NCBI GenBank assembly: GCA_964526785.1
Contig: CAZGMJ010000001.1
Coordinates: forward strand, 150,592 to 214,591
DNA: 64,000 nt
Source: CAZGMJ01 sp964526785
GTDB lineage: Bacteria; Planctomycetota; Phycisphaerae; Sedimentisphaerales; Anaerobacaceae
Direction: 5' to 3'
How positions within the stretch are numbered: position 1 is the first letter of the stretch; each line of letters opens with the position of its first letter. The translations under genes were made by a program, and so were the position numbers. Below, one piece after another: positions 8,553-16,427 of the stretch. Under the pieces are notes generated by a model. That model made no database searches. It was not told the DNA's origin and worked only from the letters and a program-made list of their open reading frames with translations.

Positions 8553-10052
8553 TCAAATCTTCTGCGTCGTATCGGATTCGATACTTGGGTTTCGTCCAGC
8601 AGCAGCCACGATTCTGCGTCCGCGCTTCTGGGTTGCATATACGCCGGCGAGCAATGCCCGGGCTTTGATGATCGTCTCATCCCACTCGGCCTGCGGTTCA
8701 GAATCTGCAACGATACCGCCGCCCGTCTGTACGAAAGCCTTCTGCCTGATGATGATAGCAGTCCGTATGGCGATGTTCAAGGATGCGTTGCCGTCTACGC
8801 CTATATATCCGATGCTGCCCGTATACAGGCCCCGGGCGGTCGGTTCGATCTCCTCGATAATCTCCATTGCGCGCAATTTGGGAGCGCCGGTGATGGATCC
8901 TCCCGGAAACATCGCCCGCAGAACATCGCTCAACGTGATGCCTGCCCGGAGCGTGCCGCCGACGGTTGCAACAGCATGGAACACCGTCGCAAACGTCTCG
9001 ATCGTGCGGCCCTGCAGGACGCTGCGCGTTCCGGGTAGGCAAATCCTCGCCACATCGTTGCGTTCAAGATCAACGATCATGTTCAACTCGGCCTGCTCTT
9101 TTTCGCTTTCGATAAGCTCGGCGCGGTTCCTGCCGTTGATCGCCTCGGCCTGCTCAGCGCCCACAAGCCCGGCATTGACCCGCGCACGTGTCCCCTTGAT
9201 GGGTTTCGTCCGGATCAGGCCGTCTTTGATCTCGACAAACAACTCCGGCGACGTGCTGACGATCTGGAAATCCCCCGCATCTATATAGGCCGCCTGCGGG
9301 CTGGAGTTGTGCAGGTTCTCCCAATGGAACAGGCTGACCGGCGCAGCATCGCAATCACATTCGAAACGCTGCGAGAAGTTGATCTGATACACGTCCCCGT
9401 CATATATATGCCGCCTGATCTTCCTGAACATCCGCATGAAATACTCACGGGGCATGTTGCAGCGGATATGCGAGAAATCTATCGCGCCATGATGTATCGC
9501 TTCGCCTCTGACAATGGGACCGCGTGTACTCCGGGCTTTGCTGAGCATTTCCTCAAGACGGTTGATCTTCCTGTTTGGCGTTTGAGCGTCTTCCGGCAGA
9601 TGGAGAGCGATCAGATAGAAGACGCTGTCAATATGATCATACGCTATGAACTGATCGTAGAAGCATAGGCGAATCAACGGCAAACCAATGTCGTCAATTG
9701 CCTTTGCAGCTGTTCCCGCGATGTGGTGTCCAAGATCATAAGCAAAGTACCCAATCCAGCCGCCTTTGAATATCCCGTCCGGCAGGGCACCGCCTCCTTC
9801 GAGTCTGTATCTGCCGAGCAGGGCGTCAAGTTGCTCAAGCGGATGTTCCTGGCCGTGCCCGAACGCAAATATCTCCCGCGGTTCCGCAGCCCAGTAGCTG
9901 AACCGCCCACCGGCTGCAGCGGCGGAGTTGCCGCCCAGAATCGACGGAGATTCGAGCTGAGAATACACTTCTGTCAGGGCAGGCAAGGGGGGGCTTTGCT
10001 CAGACCTTCGCCAGAATAGCCTGCAGGACGTCTTCGTGTGCATCTCAGCCAT
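8553..10052 (-). CDS. pabB: Aminodeoxychorismate synthase component I (chorismate-binding)
   Basis: 499 residues from the ATG at 10052, chosen because GGGAGG lies five bases upstream; the open frame runs to 10148. The chorismate-binding half is clear: PIKGTRAR, then ELIESEKEQAELNMIVDLER in the conserved EKDxAEhxMIVDhxRND region, GGSITGAPK, TGSIGYIG and GGGIVADSEPQAEWDET. The enzyme aminates chorismate with ammonia from a PabA glutaminase to give ADC. Anthranilate synthase TrpE is the main alternative; the PIKGT lysine and the adjacent pabC-like gene favour PabB. The 121 bases between it and pabC hold no evident gene. Confidence 0.9.
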   Translation of the reverse strand: MAEMHTKTSCRLFWRRSEQSPPLPALTEVYSQLESPSILGGNSAAAAGGRFSYWAAEPREIFAFGHGQEHPLEQLDALLGRYRLEGGGALPDGIFKGGWIGYFAYDLGHHIAGTAAKAIDDIGLPLIRLCFYDQFIAYDHIDSVFYLIALHLPEDAQTPNRKINRLEEMLSKARSTRGPIVRGEAIHHGAIDFSHIRCNMPREYFMRMFRKIRRHIYDGDVYQINFSQRFECDCDAAPVSLFHWENLHNSSPQAAYIDAGDFQIVSTSPELFVEIKDGLIRTKPIKGTRARVNAGLVGAEQAEAINGRNRAELIESEKEQAELNMIVDLERNDVARICLPGTRSVLQGRTIETFATVFHAVATVGGTLRAGITLSDVLRAMFPGGSITGAPKLRAMEIIEEIEPTARGLYTGSIGYIGVDGNASLNIAIRTAIIIRQKAFVQTGGGIVADSEPQAEWDETIIKARALLAGVYATQKRGRRIVAAAGRNPSIESDTTQKI

Positions 10053-10243
10053 ACGCCTCCCAGACGAGTGAGTGCCATTGTGCGTGCGCCCTGTACACTT
10101 AAGCCGCCAACACGTCGAGTCGTTAGTTCGGTCGTTTGTCACAACCACAGCCCGGCCGAGCAGGAGAAGTTGGCCCGCTCGCCCTGTCTTGCCCGTGGTT
10201 CTGGATGAACATCAGCATCTGTTGCGGGCTATGTGAAGTTGTC

Positions 10244-10693
10244 TCACATCCAGCGTCGGACACGCCTCTTATAGTCGTGGAATTTGTCTCCGAAGGTCTC
10301 TTTCAGAGCCTGTTCCTCAGCCGGTATGTAATGAAACCTGGCGATGGCGTAGAACGCAATCGGCGAGATCAACGCGATAACACTGCCCAGCCCGACCGCC
10401 GTACCCGCCAGTATCGCGATCATGCCGAGATACATCGGGTTGCGCGTAAACAGAAACGGCCCCTTTTCGATCAATGCGCTCGATTGTTCGAAGGGCTTGA
10501 CGGTGGTCTTCTTGTGCTTGAACAGATGATCCGCCCAGAGATTCAGCCAGATTCCGAGGGCGATCAGCAGTACGCCTATATAGCGATATGGCCCTGGGAT
10601 CATACGCAACGACGGCAGCGAGAAGTTCAGTGCCACCGCCAGCAGCAGGCACAGGACAAAATAGATCGGCGGTGTTATCTTCCTTTTCTGCAT
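10244..10693 (-). CDS. Isoprenylcysteine carboxyl methyltransferase-like membrane protein
   Basis: 149 residues with about four hydrophobic segments (YFVLCLLLAVALNFSL, YIGVLLIALGIWLNLWA, MIAILAGTAVGLGSVIALIS and a short one after). The C-terminal FTRNPMYLGM and the RFHYIPAEEQALKETFG region are the hallmarks of the ICMT/phospholipid methyltransferase fold that uses S-adenosylmethionine at the membrane. The bacterial substrate is unknown and protein prenylation is not implied. It sits between pabB and the two-domain protein on the same strand. Confidence 0.87.
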   Translation of the reverse strand: MQKRKITPPIYFVLCLLLAVALNFSLPSLRMIPGPYRYIGVLLIALGIWLNLWADHLFKHKKTTVKPFEQSSALIEKGPFLFTRNPMYLGMIAILAGTAVGLGSVIALISPIAFYAIARFHYIPAEEQALKETFGDKFHDYKRRVRRWM

Positions 10694-10732
10694 GTTTATT
10701 TGCTCGCGGGCATTCCGGCCCGGCCGCGCCTG

Positions 10733-11824
10733 CTATGTGGCGACGGTGCTGTCCCGTTGTGTTTCGAAGAATTGTGAGGCCTGGTTTACACTGTCAAAGA
10801 CGCGTGTGGCGGTCTGCGTTACAAAGACCGAAGGACTCTGTTTGGCCGCCCAGATAACGTAGACCTCTTTGGCTGCCTCATGTGCATGCTGCAACTCGCG
10901 CTCAACACCGCTCGAAATCGCCGCCCGACCGTCGGCCAGAGGGGGAATGAAACTCACAATCATCTCCGACTGGTCGATCAGCATGAAATCCCTGGCGTAT
11001 GTCTGGCTGTTAATGTCGCGAGATATCTGGCGGATTTCATCTACCGACATCGTCACCGTTCGGCCGCACGCTTCCATGTCTATCCGGTGGAAGCCTTCGG
11101 CGACGGCCTGTTCGGCCTTGTGGGGCAGATAGGATTCCTCCAGGTCGCCCGGGTCGAAGCAGATGAAATATTCCTTCATCTGCCGGCGGAACGCGTCGAT
11201 TTCCTCACGCACCACGGGCAGATCGGCCACAGCCGTCATCGGAAAACTCAGATACGCTCGCGCCCGCTGCCGCTCGAAGGCAAGCCGGTAGAAAGTCTCG
11301 CTGGTCGTCTCGTCGATGCCTCTGGCAAGGCAGTAGAAGGGCGTCTTTTCGTCGATGCCCTTGCACAGCATATCGGTTCCGATGATCTCTTCTTCCCGCC
11401 AGACGATCAGGTCTTTCAGCGAGTGTTCAACGGAATGCTCGGCCAGCAGCCGCCCGTGCAGGGCCGTTACCCCGTCGATAAGGCAGATGTACATGTCCGC
11501 CCCGAGTTGCCGCATCTGGTCGAAATCGACGGCGGGAAACAGACCGTGCCGCCACCGAAAAGTCGCGTGCGTATTGACGATGAGGTTGGGGACCTGCCGC
11601 GATTTGGCGATGATATCTTTAAAGACGCTTCGACGCAGTGAACTGAGCCTCTTCATCGATACATCGAGGATCTTCCCGGGCGGAATGTCCGGCGCCTCAG
11701 CGTACATCATATCCCCGACGTTGCAGAGCAGCACCTCAGTGCCTTTGGAACCGGCCAGTCCGCAGACCTCTTCCAGGTAGCTCTTCTTGTCGATACCGAC
11801 CATGCCTGTTACTGCAACAATCAT
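10733..11824 (-). CDS. Two-domain protein: degenerate P-loop kinase-like N-terminus and deoxyribosyltransferase-like C-terminus
   Basis: 363 residues. The first ~180 begin MIVAVTGMVGIDKKSYLEEV, which has the form of a nucleotide-kinase P-loop but with Asp where the last Gly of GxxxxGKS is expected; NLIVNTHATFRWRHG and ADMYICLIDGV resemble the core of archaeal-type adenylate kinases. The last ~150 residues (RARAYLSFPMTAV, FICFDP, DQSEMIVSFIP, SSGVERELQHA, EVYVIWA) follow the order of motifs in nucleoside 2-deoxyribosyltransferase-like proteins. A nucleotide-related role is inferred. It lies 95 bases after prfA. Start ATG at 11824. Confidence 0.6.
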   Translation of the reverse strand: MIVAVTGMVGIDKKSYLEEVCGLAGSKGTEVLLCNVGDMMYAEAPDIPPGKILDVSMKRLSSLRRSVFKDIIAKSRQVPNLIVNTHATFRWRHGLFPAVDFDQMRQLGADMYICLIDGVTALHGRLLAEHSVEHSLKDLIVWREEEIIGTDMLCKGIDEKTPFYCLARGIDETTSETFYRLAFERQRARAYLSFPMTAVADLPVVREEIDAFRRQMKEYFICFDPGDLEESYLPHKAEQAVAEGFHRIDMEACGRTVTMSVDEIRQISRDINSQTYARDFMLIDQSEMIVSFIPPLADGRAAISSGVERELQHAHEAAKEVYVIWAAKQSPSVFVTQTATRVFDSVNQASQFFETQRDSTVAT

Positions 11825-11919
11825 GCCTTCTGTCCAATCCGTGTTTTCGTCATCCTGCAGTCTGATGGGCAGGCCGACACAATCTTGATAAGCCGGTTCG
11901 TGCGGGACAATACGCGCAA

Positions 11920-13014
11920 TCAGAGATTCATCAGTCGCTGCTGCTTGTCGTGCTCCTGCAGAGCGGCAACCAGCTCGCTCATATCACCGGCCATAATTCG
12001 GTCGAGACTGTACAGCGAAAGATTGATTCTGTGATCGGTTACGCGATTCTGTGGATAGTTGTAGGTTCTGATCTTCTGCGAGCGGTCGCCCGAACCGATC
12101 ATCGTCTTGCGCTGCGAGTCGCGCTCGGCCCGCTTCTGGCTTTCGAAATGCTCATAAAGACGGCTCCGCAGCACGCGCCACGCCTTCGCGCGGTTCTTGT
12201 GCTGACTCTTCTCGTCCTGCATACTGACCGTAATGCCGGTCGGCAGGTGCTCGAGCTTGATGGCGCTGCTGACCTTGTTAACGTTCTGCCCGCCCGGACC
12301 GCTTGAACGACACACGTGTTCGACCACGTCGTCCGGGGCGATCTCGATATCCACCTCTTCGGGTTCAGGCAGCACCGCCACCGTCGCCGCCGAGGTATGT
12401 ATTCGGCCCTGAGACTCGGTTTCCGGGACACGCTGCACGCGATGCCCGCCGCCCTCGTAGCCAAGCTCGGCCCAGACGCCGTTGCCCTTGATTCCAATGA
12501 TAACCTCGCGAAACCCCCCCATCTCGCTCGCACTGAATTCCAATTGTTCGACCTTCCACTTGCGGCTTTCCGCGTAATGCATGTACATGTTGTAAAGATC
12601 ACGCGCAAATAGAGCCGCTTCGTCCCCACCCGTACCGGCCCGAATTTCCAGAATGACCGACGCGACGTGCATGTCGTCAGCCATCACCAGCGTGTCCTGT
12701 ATCTCTTCCAGAAGTCGCGCAGTTGCGCCGTCGAGTTTCTCCACCTCCTCGGCCGCCAGAGCTCTCAGTTCTTCATCCGTCGAATCATCCTCCAGCATCT
12801 GACGGGCATCCGCCAGTTCGTCCCGCATCTGTCTGTACTGGCGGTATTTACCGACGAGGGCCTTGAGTTTGCCCTGCTCCTTCGAGAGCTTGATAAGTTT
12901 GACTGAATCGGTGGCGTTGGCTGGATCGGCGATCTGACGTTCGAGTTCGCTGTAGTGCTGCTCGATCTCAGCTAACTTCGTCAACATGCTGTCTGTGGCC
13001 TGCGTCGTGGACAT
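11920..13014 (-). CDS. prfA: Peptide chain release factor 1
   Basis: 364 residues, the usual length. The codon-recognition motif is RVPETESQGRIHTS (PxT type, as in RF1 rather than RF2), followed by the catalytic GGQ in SGPGGQNVNKV that reaches the peptidyl-transferase centre. The factor ends translation at UAA and UAG. The ATG at 13014 is used; an internal ATG at 12987 is also possible and neither has a strong Shine-Dalgarno. It follows rpmE, a common arrangement, but the glutamine methyltransferase gene prmC that often comes next is absent. Confidence 0.97.
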   Translation of the reverse strand: MSTTQATDSMLTKLAEIEQHYSELERQIADPANATDSVKLIKLSKEQGKLKALVGKYRQYRQMRDELADARQMLEDDSTDEELRALAAEEVEKLDGATARLLEEIQDTLVMADDMHVASVILEIRAGTGGDEAALFARDLYNMYMHYAESRKWKVEQLEFSASEMGGFREVIIGIKGNGVWAELGYEGGGHRVQRVPETESQGRIHTSAATVAVLPEPEEVDIEIAPDDVVEHVCRSSGPGGQNVNKVSSAIKLEHLPTGITVSMQDEKSQHKNRAKAWRVLRSRLYEHFESQKRAERDSQRKTMIGSGDRSQKIRTYNYPQNRVTDHRINLSLYSLDRIMAGDMSELVAALQEHDKQQRLMNL

Positions 13015-13119
13015 GGCTCAACCAGTGCAAAAAAATACAGCGGTCGGCAAACGACGAACAACCGGCGCCGAAGCCGGAACTGGACGTCAGGGGCCAAACG
13101 CTGTCTTGAAGGAGAGCAG

Positions 13120-13353
13120 TTATTGCTTCTGCTCTTTGGAACCCTTCTTGAGATAGCTCTTGCCGTATTTCTTCTGGAAACGTTCGATGCGGCCTGCCGT
13201 ATCGACGAACTTCTGCTTGCCCGTGTAGAACGGATGGCACATCGAGCATATCTCGGCGTGTATCTCGTCGGTTGTGCTGCGCGTCTCAAATGAGTTGCCG
13301 CAGCCGCAACGGACCGTAACTTTTTCGTATTTGGGATGAATATCTTTCTTCAT
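13120..13353 (-). CDS. rpmE: 50S ribosomal protein L31, zinc-binding form
   Basis: 77 residues from the ATG at 13353 with AAGGAT upstream; a TTG six bases earlier is less likely. MKKDIHPKYEKVTVRCGCGN and CSMCHPFYTGKQKFVDTAGR are diagnostic. The CxC...CxxC cysteines are kept, so this is the zinc-containing (C+) form. The C-terminal GKSYLKKGSKEQKQ tail is basic. It is the first gene behind a strong promoter and leads into prfA. Confidence 0.97.
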   Translation of the reverse strand: MKKDIHPKYEKVTVRCGCGNSFETRSTTDEIHAEICSMCHPFYTGKQKFVDTAGRIERFQKKYGKSYLKKGSKEQKQ

Positions 13354-13386
13354 AGGCAAAAATCCTTACAATTTCCAAAACTTAAT

Positions 13387-13414
13387 ATTATAATGACCTC
13401 CAACGGTTTTTCAA
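13387..13414 (-). promoter_or_regulatory. Sigma70-like promoter for rpmE-prfA
   Basis: Minus-strand TTGAAA (13414-13409), 16-base spacer, perfect TATAAT (13392-13387). The predicted transcript starts about 25 bases before the L31 ATG. This is the best promoter match in the window and could drive the long minus-strand run that follows. Confidence 0.65.
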
Positions 13415-13645
13415 CAGGAAATTCAACGTTTTTCATGCGTTGATCGAAGCGGAAGGATTCCCCCCTGTAGCCTGCAGTGACCGCCTTGAACGAGACGCTG
13501 GCTTATGCCCTTGCAAGGCCTGTCGGCCAAAAAGGCGTGCAAATTGTGCAATGGCACTGAATGTCTGTGCTTTTTTTAACGATAATAGGGGGAGTCTGCT
13601 ATACGTTGACGGACAGGTTTATCGGTCGTATATGGAGATGTTGTG

Positions 13646-14446
13646 ATGCAGATCAAGTATGTCGTCTCTACCATGGTCTTTTGGGGACGCGAACACCACT
13701 TGTCGTTCGAGCAGGAATGTCAGTATCTCAAATCACTCGGCTTTGGCATTGAATTGTGGCCGACGATCAAAGGCCACGAGGAATGCCGCTATCAGCGGCG
13801 CAACTGGCCTCGATTGACCGCCGCCACTCAGGGTATGCTGGTTTCACTGCGTTCACGCACAGACAAACCGACGCTCGATCAGTGGAATGAGCAGCTCGAA
13901 TGTGCCAGACTTCTCGATGCGCACGTCGTAACCGATCTCGATAGTATGGGCGTATTGAAAGGCGGCAAACCGAACGGCACAGGTTTTGGTGATGAAGTGG
14001 TGAAGCTGGCTGATGAGCACGGCGTGAAACTGTGTGTCGAAACCGGCAGACTTCCCGTCATCAGACAGATCGGCGAGCGATATCCTTCGCTCTGGTATTG
14101 CCTGGATACCGGTTATGCCAACCTTGACACCGACAATACGTTCAAGCAGTACGTGGACGAATTGGCGCCGCGTGTCGCCCATCTGCACCTGACCGACAAC
14201 TATGGCCAGATGGATGACCACGAACCGCCCGGCCTTCAGGGTGGAATCGAGCGATCCAACTGGGACTACCTGCTTGAGAGCCTGGACCGGCATGACAACG
14301 AGATCATCGGCTCGTTTGAGATGTGCCCCTGTGCGCCGAGCGTCCTGATCCGCCAGGCCAGTGAGTTCCTCTTCGACAAACTCCAGTGGCCGAACCGCCC
14401 GCACGACACCGCCGAACAGGTTACCGACAAGTACCGACCCGCCTAA
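13646..14446 (+). CDS. Sugar phosphate isomerase/epimerase-like TIM-barrel protein
   Basis: 266 residues. The ATG at 13646 follows GGAG at 13634-13637; a GTG three bases earlier is possible. The sequence reads as a xylose-isomerase-like TIM barrel (AP endonuclease 2 superfamily): FGIELWPTIKG, GVKLCVETG, YCLDTGYANL and VAHLHLTDNYGQMDDHEPPG place Glu, Asp, His and Asp at the usual metal-site strand ends. Members isomerise or epimerise sugars, inosose or hydroxypyruvate; the substrate is not evident. A terminator follows, so it is probably transcribed alone. Confidence 0.85.
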   Translation: MQIKYVVSTMVFWGREHHLSFEQECQYLKSLGFGIELWPTIKGHEECRYQRRNWPRLTAATQGMLVSLRSRTDKPTLDQWNEQLECARLLDAHVVTDLDSMGVLKGGKPNGTGFGDEVVKLADEHGVKLCVETGRLPVIRQIGERYPSLWYCLDTGYANLDTDNTFKQYVDELAPRVAHLHLTDNYGQMDDHEPPGLQGGIERSNWDYLLESLDRHDNEIIGSFEMCPCAPSVLIRQASEFLFDKLQWPNRPHDTAEQVTDKYRPA

Positions 14447-14503
14447 GCCGCAGTTCGGAAGCGCCACCACCTCTCAACTGAGAGGCGGATTACCATAGAA
14501 AGT
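14447..14503. other. Spacer with short hairpin before terminator
   Basis: A 7-bp stem with a 2-base loop (CCTCTCA, AC, TGAGAGG) lies at 14470-14485, just after the TIM-barrel stop. It has no T-tract and could be part of the 3' end of that transcript. Confidence 0.35.
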
Positions 14504-14533
14504 GGCCGGGTTCCATAAAGCCCGGCCTGTTTT
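14504..14533 (+). terminator. Rho-independent terminator after the TIM-barrel gene
   Basis: Perfect 7-bp stem GGCCGGG (14504-14510) and CCCGGCC (14521-14527) with a 10-base loop, followed by TGTTTT. It lies 57 bases after the stop codon at 14446. Confidence 0.8.
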
Positions 14534-14672
14534 ATGTTACCACCCGCCGGCTTCCCGCCTCTACCATATATACGGACGGTGCGCACGAGCCTGATCGCCG
14601 GCTCCGCCGTTTTTATGCATTACTGTGCGACGGATTCGGCCTTGATTGCCCGTCGGCATAAGATCAAAAGAA

Positions 14673-14701
14673 TTGACAGCAGGGCGGAAAACAGGCAAAA
14701 T
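14673..14701 (+). promoter_or_regulatory. Sigma70-like promoter for the CsgG-like lipoprotein
   Basis: Perfect TTGACA (14673-14678), 17-base spacer, CAAAAT (14696-14701). The predicted start is about 57 bases before the ATG at 14765. The region 14534-14672 shows no other gene. Confidence 0.5.
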
Positions 14702-14764
14702 AACGAAGTCGAAAAAGTTGATTCTATGACCTTTTGTGTATTCGTTTTGCGGGAGGCGCAAATT

Positions 14765-15412
14765 ATGAGAACGACGCTATTGGTATTACTGGCAGCCTCA
14801 GCTATGGTTCTGGCGGGCTGTGCTTCAGGCGAGAGTTATGTCAAGCCCGGATTTGAATTCGCGCAGATCGAAGAGGTCGCAGTCGTGGACGTCCAGGGCG
14901 ATGTCCGAAACGAGGCGGTCAAGAACCAGATCGCCGACTTCTTCAACATGGAACTGCTTAAGAAAGGCTACACGCCCGTCGAACGGGCCCACATCCAGAC
15001 GCTGCTCAAAGAGCAGGAATTCCAGAGCTCCGAGATGACTAGCCAGGTCGGGATGGCCAAAGCCGGAGAGATCCTTAATGTGCCTGCTGTGATGATGGTG
15101 AGCATCCCGAATTTCGGCGAGGAGATCAGTGTGACCGCCAAGATGGTGGACGTCCAGAGCGGCTCGATTCTCTGGATGGGTACGGGGGAGGGCAATACGG
15201 GTCGGACCTTGGGAACGATCTTCGGCGCTGCTGCCGGCGCCGCTGCCGGCGCTGCCGTTAGCGGCAGGGACGACCGCGTAATCGGCGGTGTCGCAGGTGG
15301 AGTCATGGGTGGCGTGGCCGGTAGGGCGTTATCACCTCAGAAGGCCAAGAAGGTCAAGGAAGTCGTCGGGAAGATATGCAAGAGCCTGCCGCAACGCACT
15401 GCGGGCAAATAG
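14765..15412 (+). CDS. CsgG/curli-assembly-like lipoprotein with C-terminal glycine zipper
   Basis: 215 residues from the ATG at 14765, which has GGGAGG nine bases upstream. The lipobox is MVLAGC (Cys about residue 20). The body, with VAVVDVQGD, FNMELLKKGYTPVERAHI and TLLKEQEFQSSEMTS, then AGEILNVPAVMMV, is typical of the CsgG fold used by outer-membrane secretion pores and by accessory lipoproteins. The C-terminus instead carries a glycine zipper (GAAAGAAAGAAVSG, GGVAGGVMGGVAG) not normal in CsgG. It is shorter than pore-forming CsgG (about 260-280), so pore formation is uncertain. The next gene, convergent, also has a glycine zipper. Confidence 0.82.
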   Translation: MRTTLLVLLAASAMVLAGCASGESYVKPGFEFAQIEEVAVVDVQGDVRNEAVKNQIADFFNMELLKKGYTPVERAHIQTLLKEQEFQSSEMTSQVGMAKAGEILNVPAVMMVSIPNFGEEISVTAKMVDVQSGSILWMGTGEGNTGRTLGTIFGAAAGAAAGAAVSGRDDRVIGGVAGGVMGGVAGRALSPQKAKKVKEVVGKICKSLPQRTAGK

Positions 15413-15559
15413 CGAGCATCAAGAGGGCCCGGCGGCAGATCGTCGTTGTCGGCTCTGTGACTACACAATACGATGGGCCCAGCGCAGACTGCAATGCCTG
15501 CTTCTGCCTCATGCGTTGGGTATTGTACGCTAGACGATCCGCCCGCATTGACCGCGGGA

Positions 15560-15988
15560 CTACCAGCCGTAAACCTGCTTTAACTGCTCTTCGCTGGGCA
15601 TCGTCGCGTAATACTCCCCGCGCGGGCCTTCATAGCCGCTACCCTTCTTCTTCAGCTTGACGGTATAGATCGAGCCGTTGCTGTTCGTGATATCGACCGT
15701 AACCGTGTTGGCTTCCTCTGCAGCCTTGGCCGCTGCTTCGGCTTCCTCCTCGGCCTTCTTCGCCTTCTTCTTGTCGGATTGGTTTCCGATGAGATAGCCG
15801 CCGAGGGCTCCGACACCAGCCCCGATCAACGTTCCTTCCGTGTTGCCGCCGATGGCCTGTCCTGCGGCAGCACCGCCCGCTGCGCCAACGACTGTGCCTG
15901 TCTGAGCGTCGCTTTCACATCCCGCGAATACCGACAGCAGAAGACTCGCGATCATAATCATAACGATGGTTCTTGTTCTTGCACGCAT
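15560..15988 (-). CDS. Glycine-zipper lipoprotein
   Basis: 142 residues. ATG at 15988 has AAGGAGG eight bases upstream. The signal peptide ends at the lipobox SVFAGC (Cys about residue 24). Then comes a glycine zipper (VVGAAGGAAAGQAIGG, GAGVGALGGYLIG), a charged Lys/Glu/Ala helix likely to form a coiled coil (KKKAKKAEEEAEAAAKAAEE) and a beta-rich tail with YTVKLKKKGSGYEGPRGEYY. Such proteins are envelope lipoproteins of the YMGG/OmpA-linker type; function unknown. It is convergent with the CsgG-like gene. A promoter overlapping an inverted repeat lies upstream. Confidence 0.85.
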   Translation of the reverse strand: MRARTRTIVMIMIASLLLSVFAGCESDAQTGTVVGAAGGAAAGQAIGGNTEGTLIGAGVGALGGYLIGNQSDKKKAKKAEEEAEAAAKAAEEANTVTVDITNSNGSIYTVKLKKKGSGYEGPRGEYYATMPSEEQLKQVYGW

Positions 15989-16427
15989 ACGAAACCTCCT
16001 TAGCCGTCTCGAGCCCCGGAGGACTCACACCAAACATATCCTGATCGTCAATGTTAGTATACCAGTGCGTTGCTTGCCAAGCAACGCCATAGGGCCATAT
16101 TTTCGGACTGCCCGGACTTGTCCCATGTATCCTCTGTCGGCAATTGCCGCGGAAAACGATTAGCTCAAATGGTGCTTGCACCCCGCTCGAAAAAGACACA
16201 AATGGTCATATCATTGGCGTTGGTCGCTGCGTCTTTACAGTAGAAAGCGATCGCTGCTTTGATAGTGGAGATGCTTGTTGAGTCCGTTTTGGTGCCTGCA
16301 AGCCGTCTTGTAGACACGTCCACGGACTCGCAGCCTCGGATACTCTAATCGAAATGCACCCGGAATGCCGCCGGGCAATCAGCGCCGAAGGTCTGCGCGG
16401 CCCGGCCAAAGAAAAAGGAGTAGAGAA
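15989..16427. other. Intergenic region between divergent genes
   Basis: 439 bases between the glycine-zipper lipoprotein (minus) and the Gfo/Idh/MocA gene (plus). It holds the promoter and inverted repeat listed separately; AAGGAG at 16416-16420 serves the plus gene. I see no further gene or repeat in it. Confidence 0.6.
16056..16087 (-). promoter_or_regulatory. Promoter overlapped by an inverted repeat, candidate operator
   Basis: On the minus strand TTGCTT (16084-16079 region), a 17-base spacer and TATACT (16061-16056) form a sigma70-like promoter for the lipoprotein at 15988. The -35 box lies inside a perfect 9-bp inverted repeat at 16067-16087 (GCGTTGCTT, 3-base centre, AAGCAACGC). A dyad over a -35 box suggests a repressor or activator site. 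Confidence 0.45.

Noticed and set aside
10053..10243. N-terminal extension of pabB to 10148 and any gene in this gap
   Set aside because: The start at 10052 has a strong GGGAGG; the upstream codons show no conservation-like features.
13606..13634. TTGACG-17-TATATG promoter for the TIM-barrel gene
   Set aside because: The predicted start would fall beyond the Shine-Dalgarno GGAG (13634-13637), so the transcript would lack it; not consistent with the chosen start.
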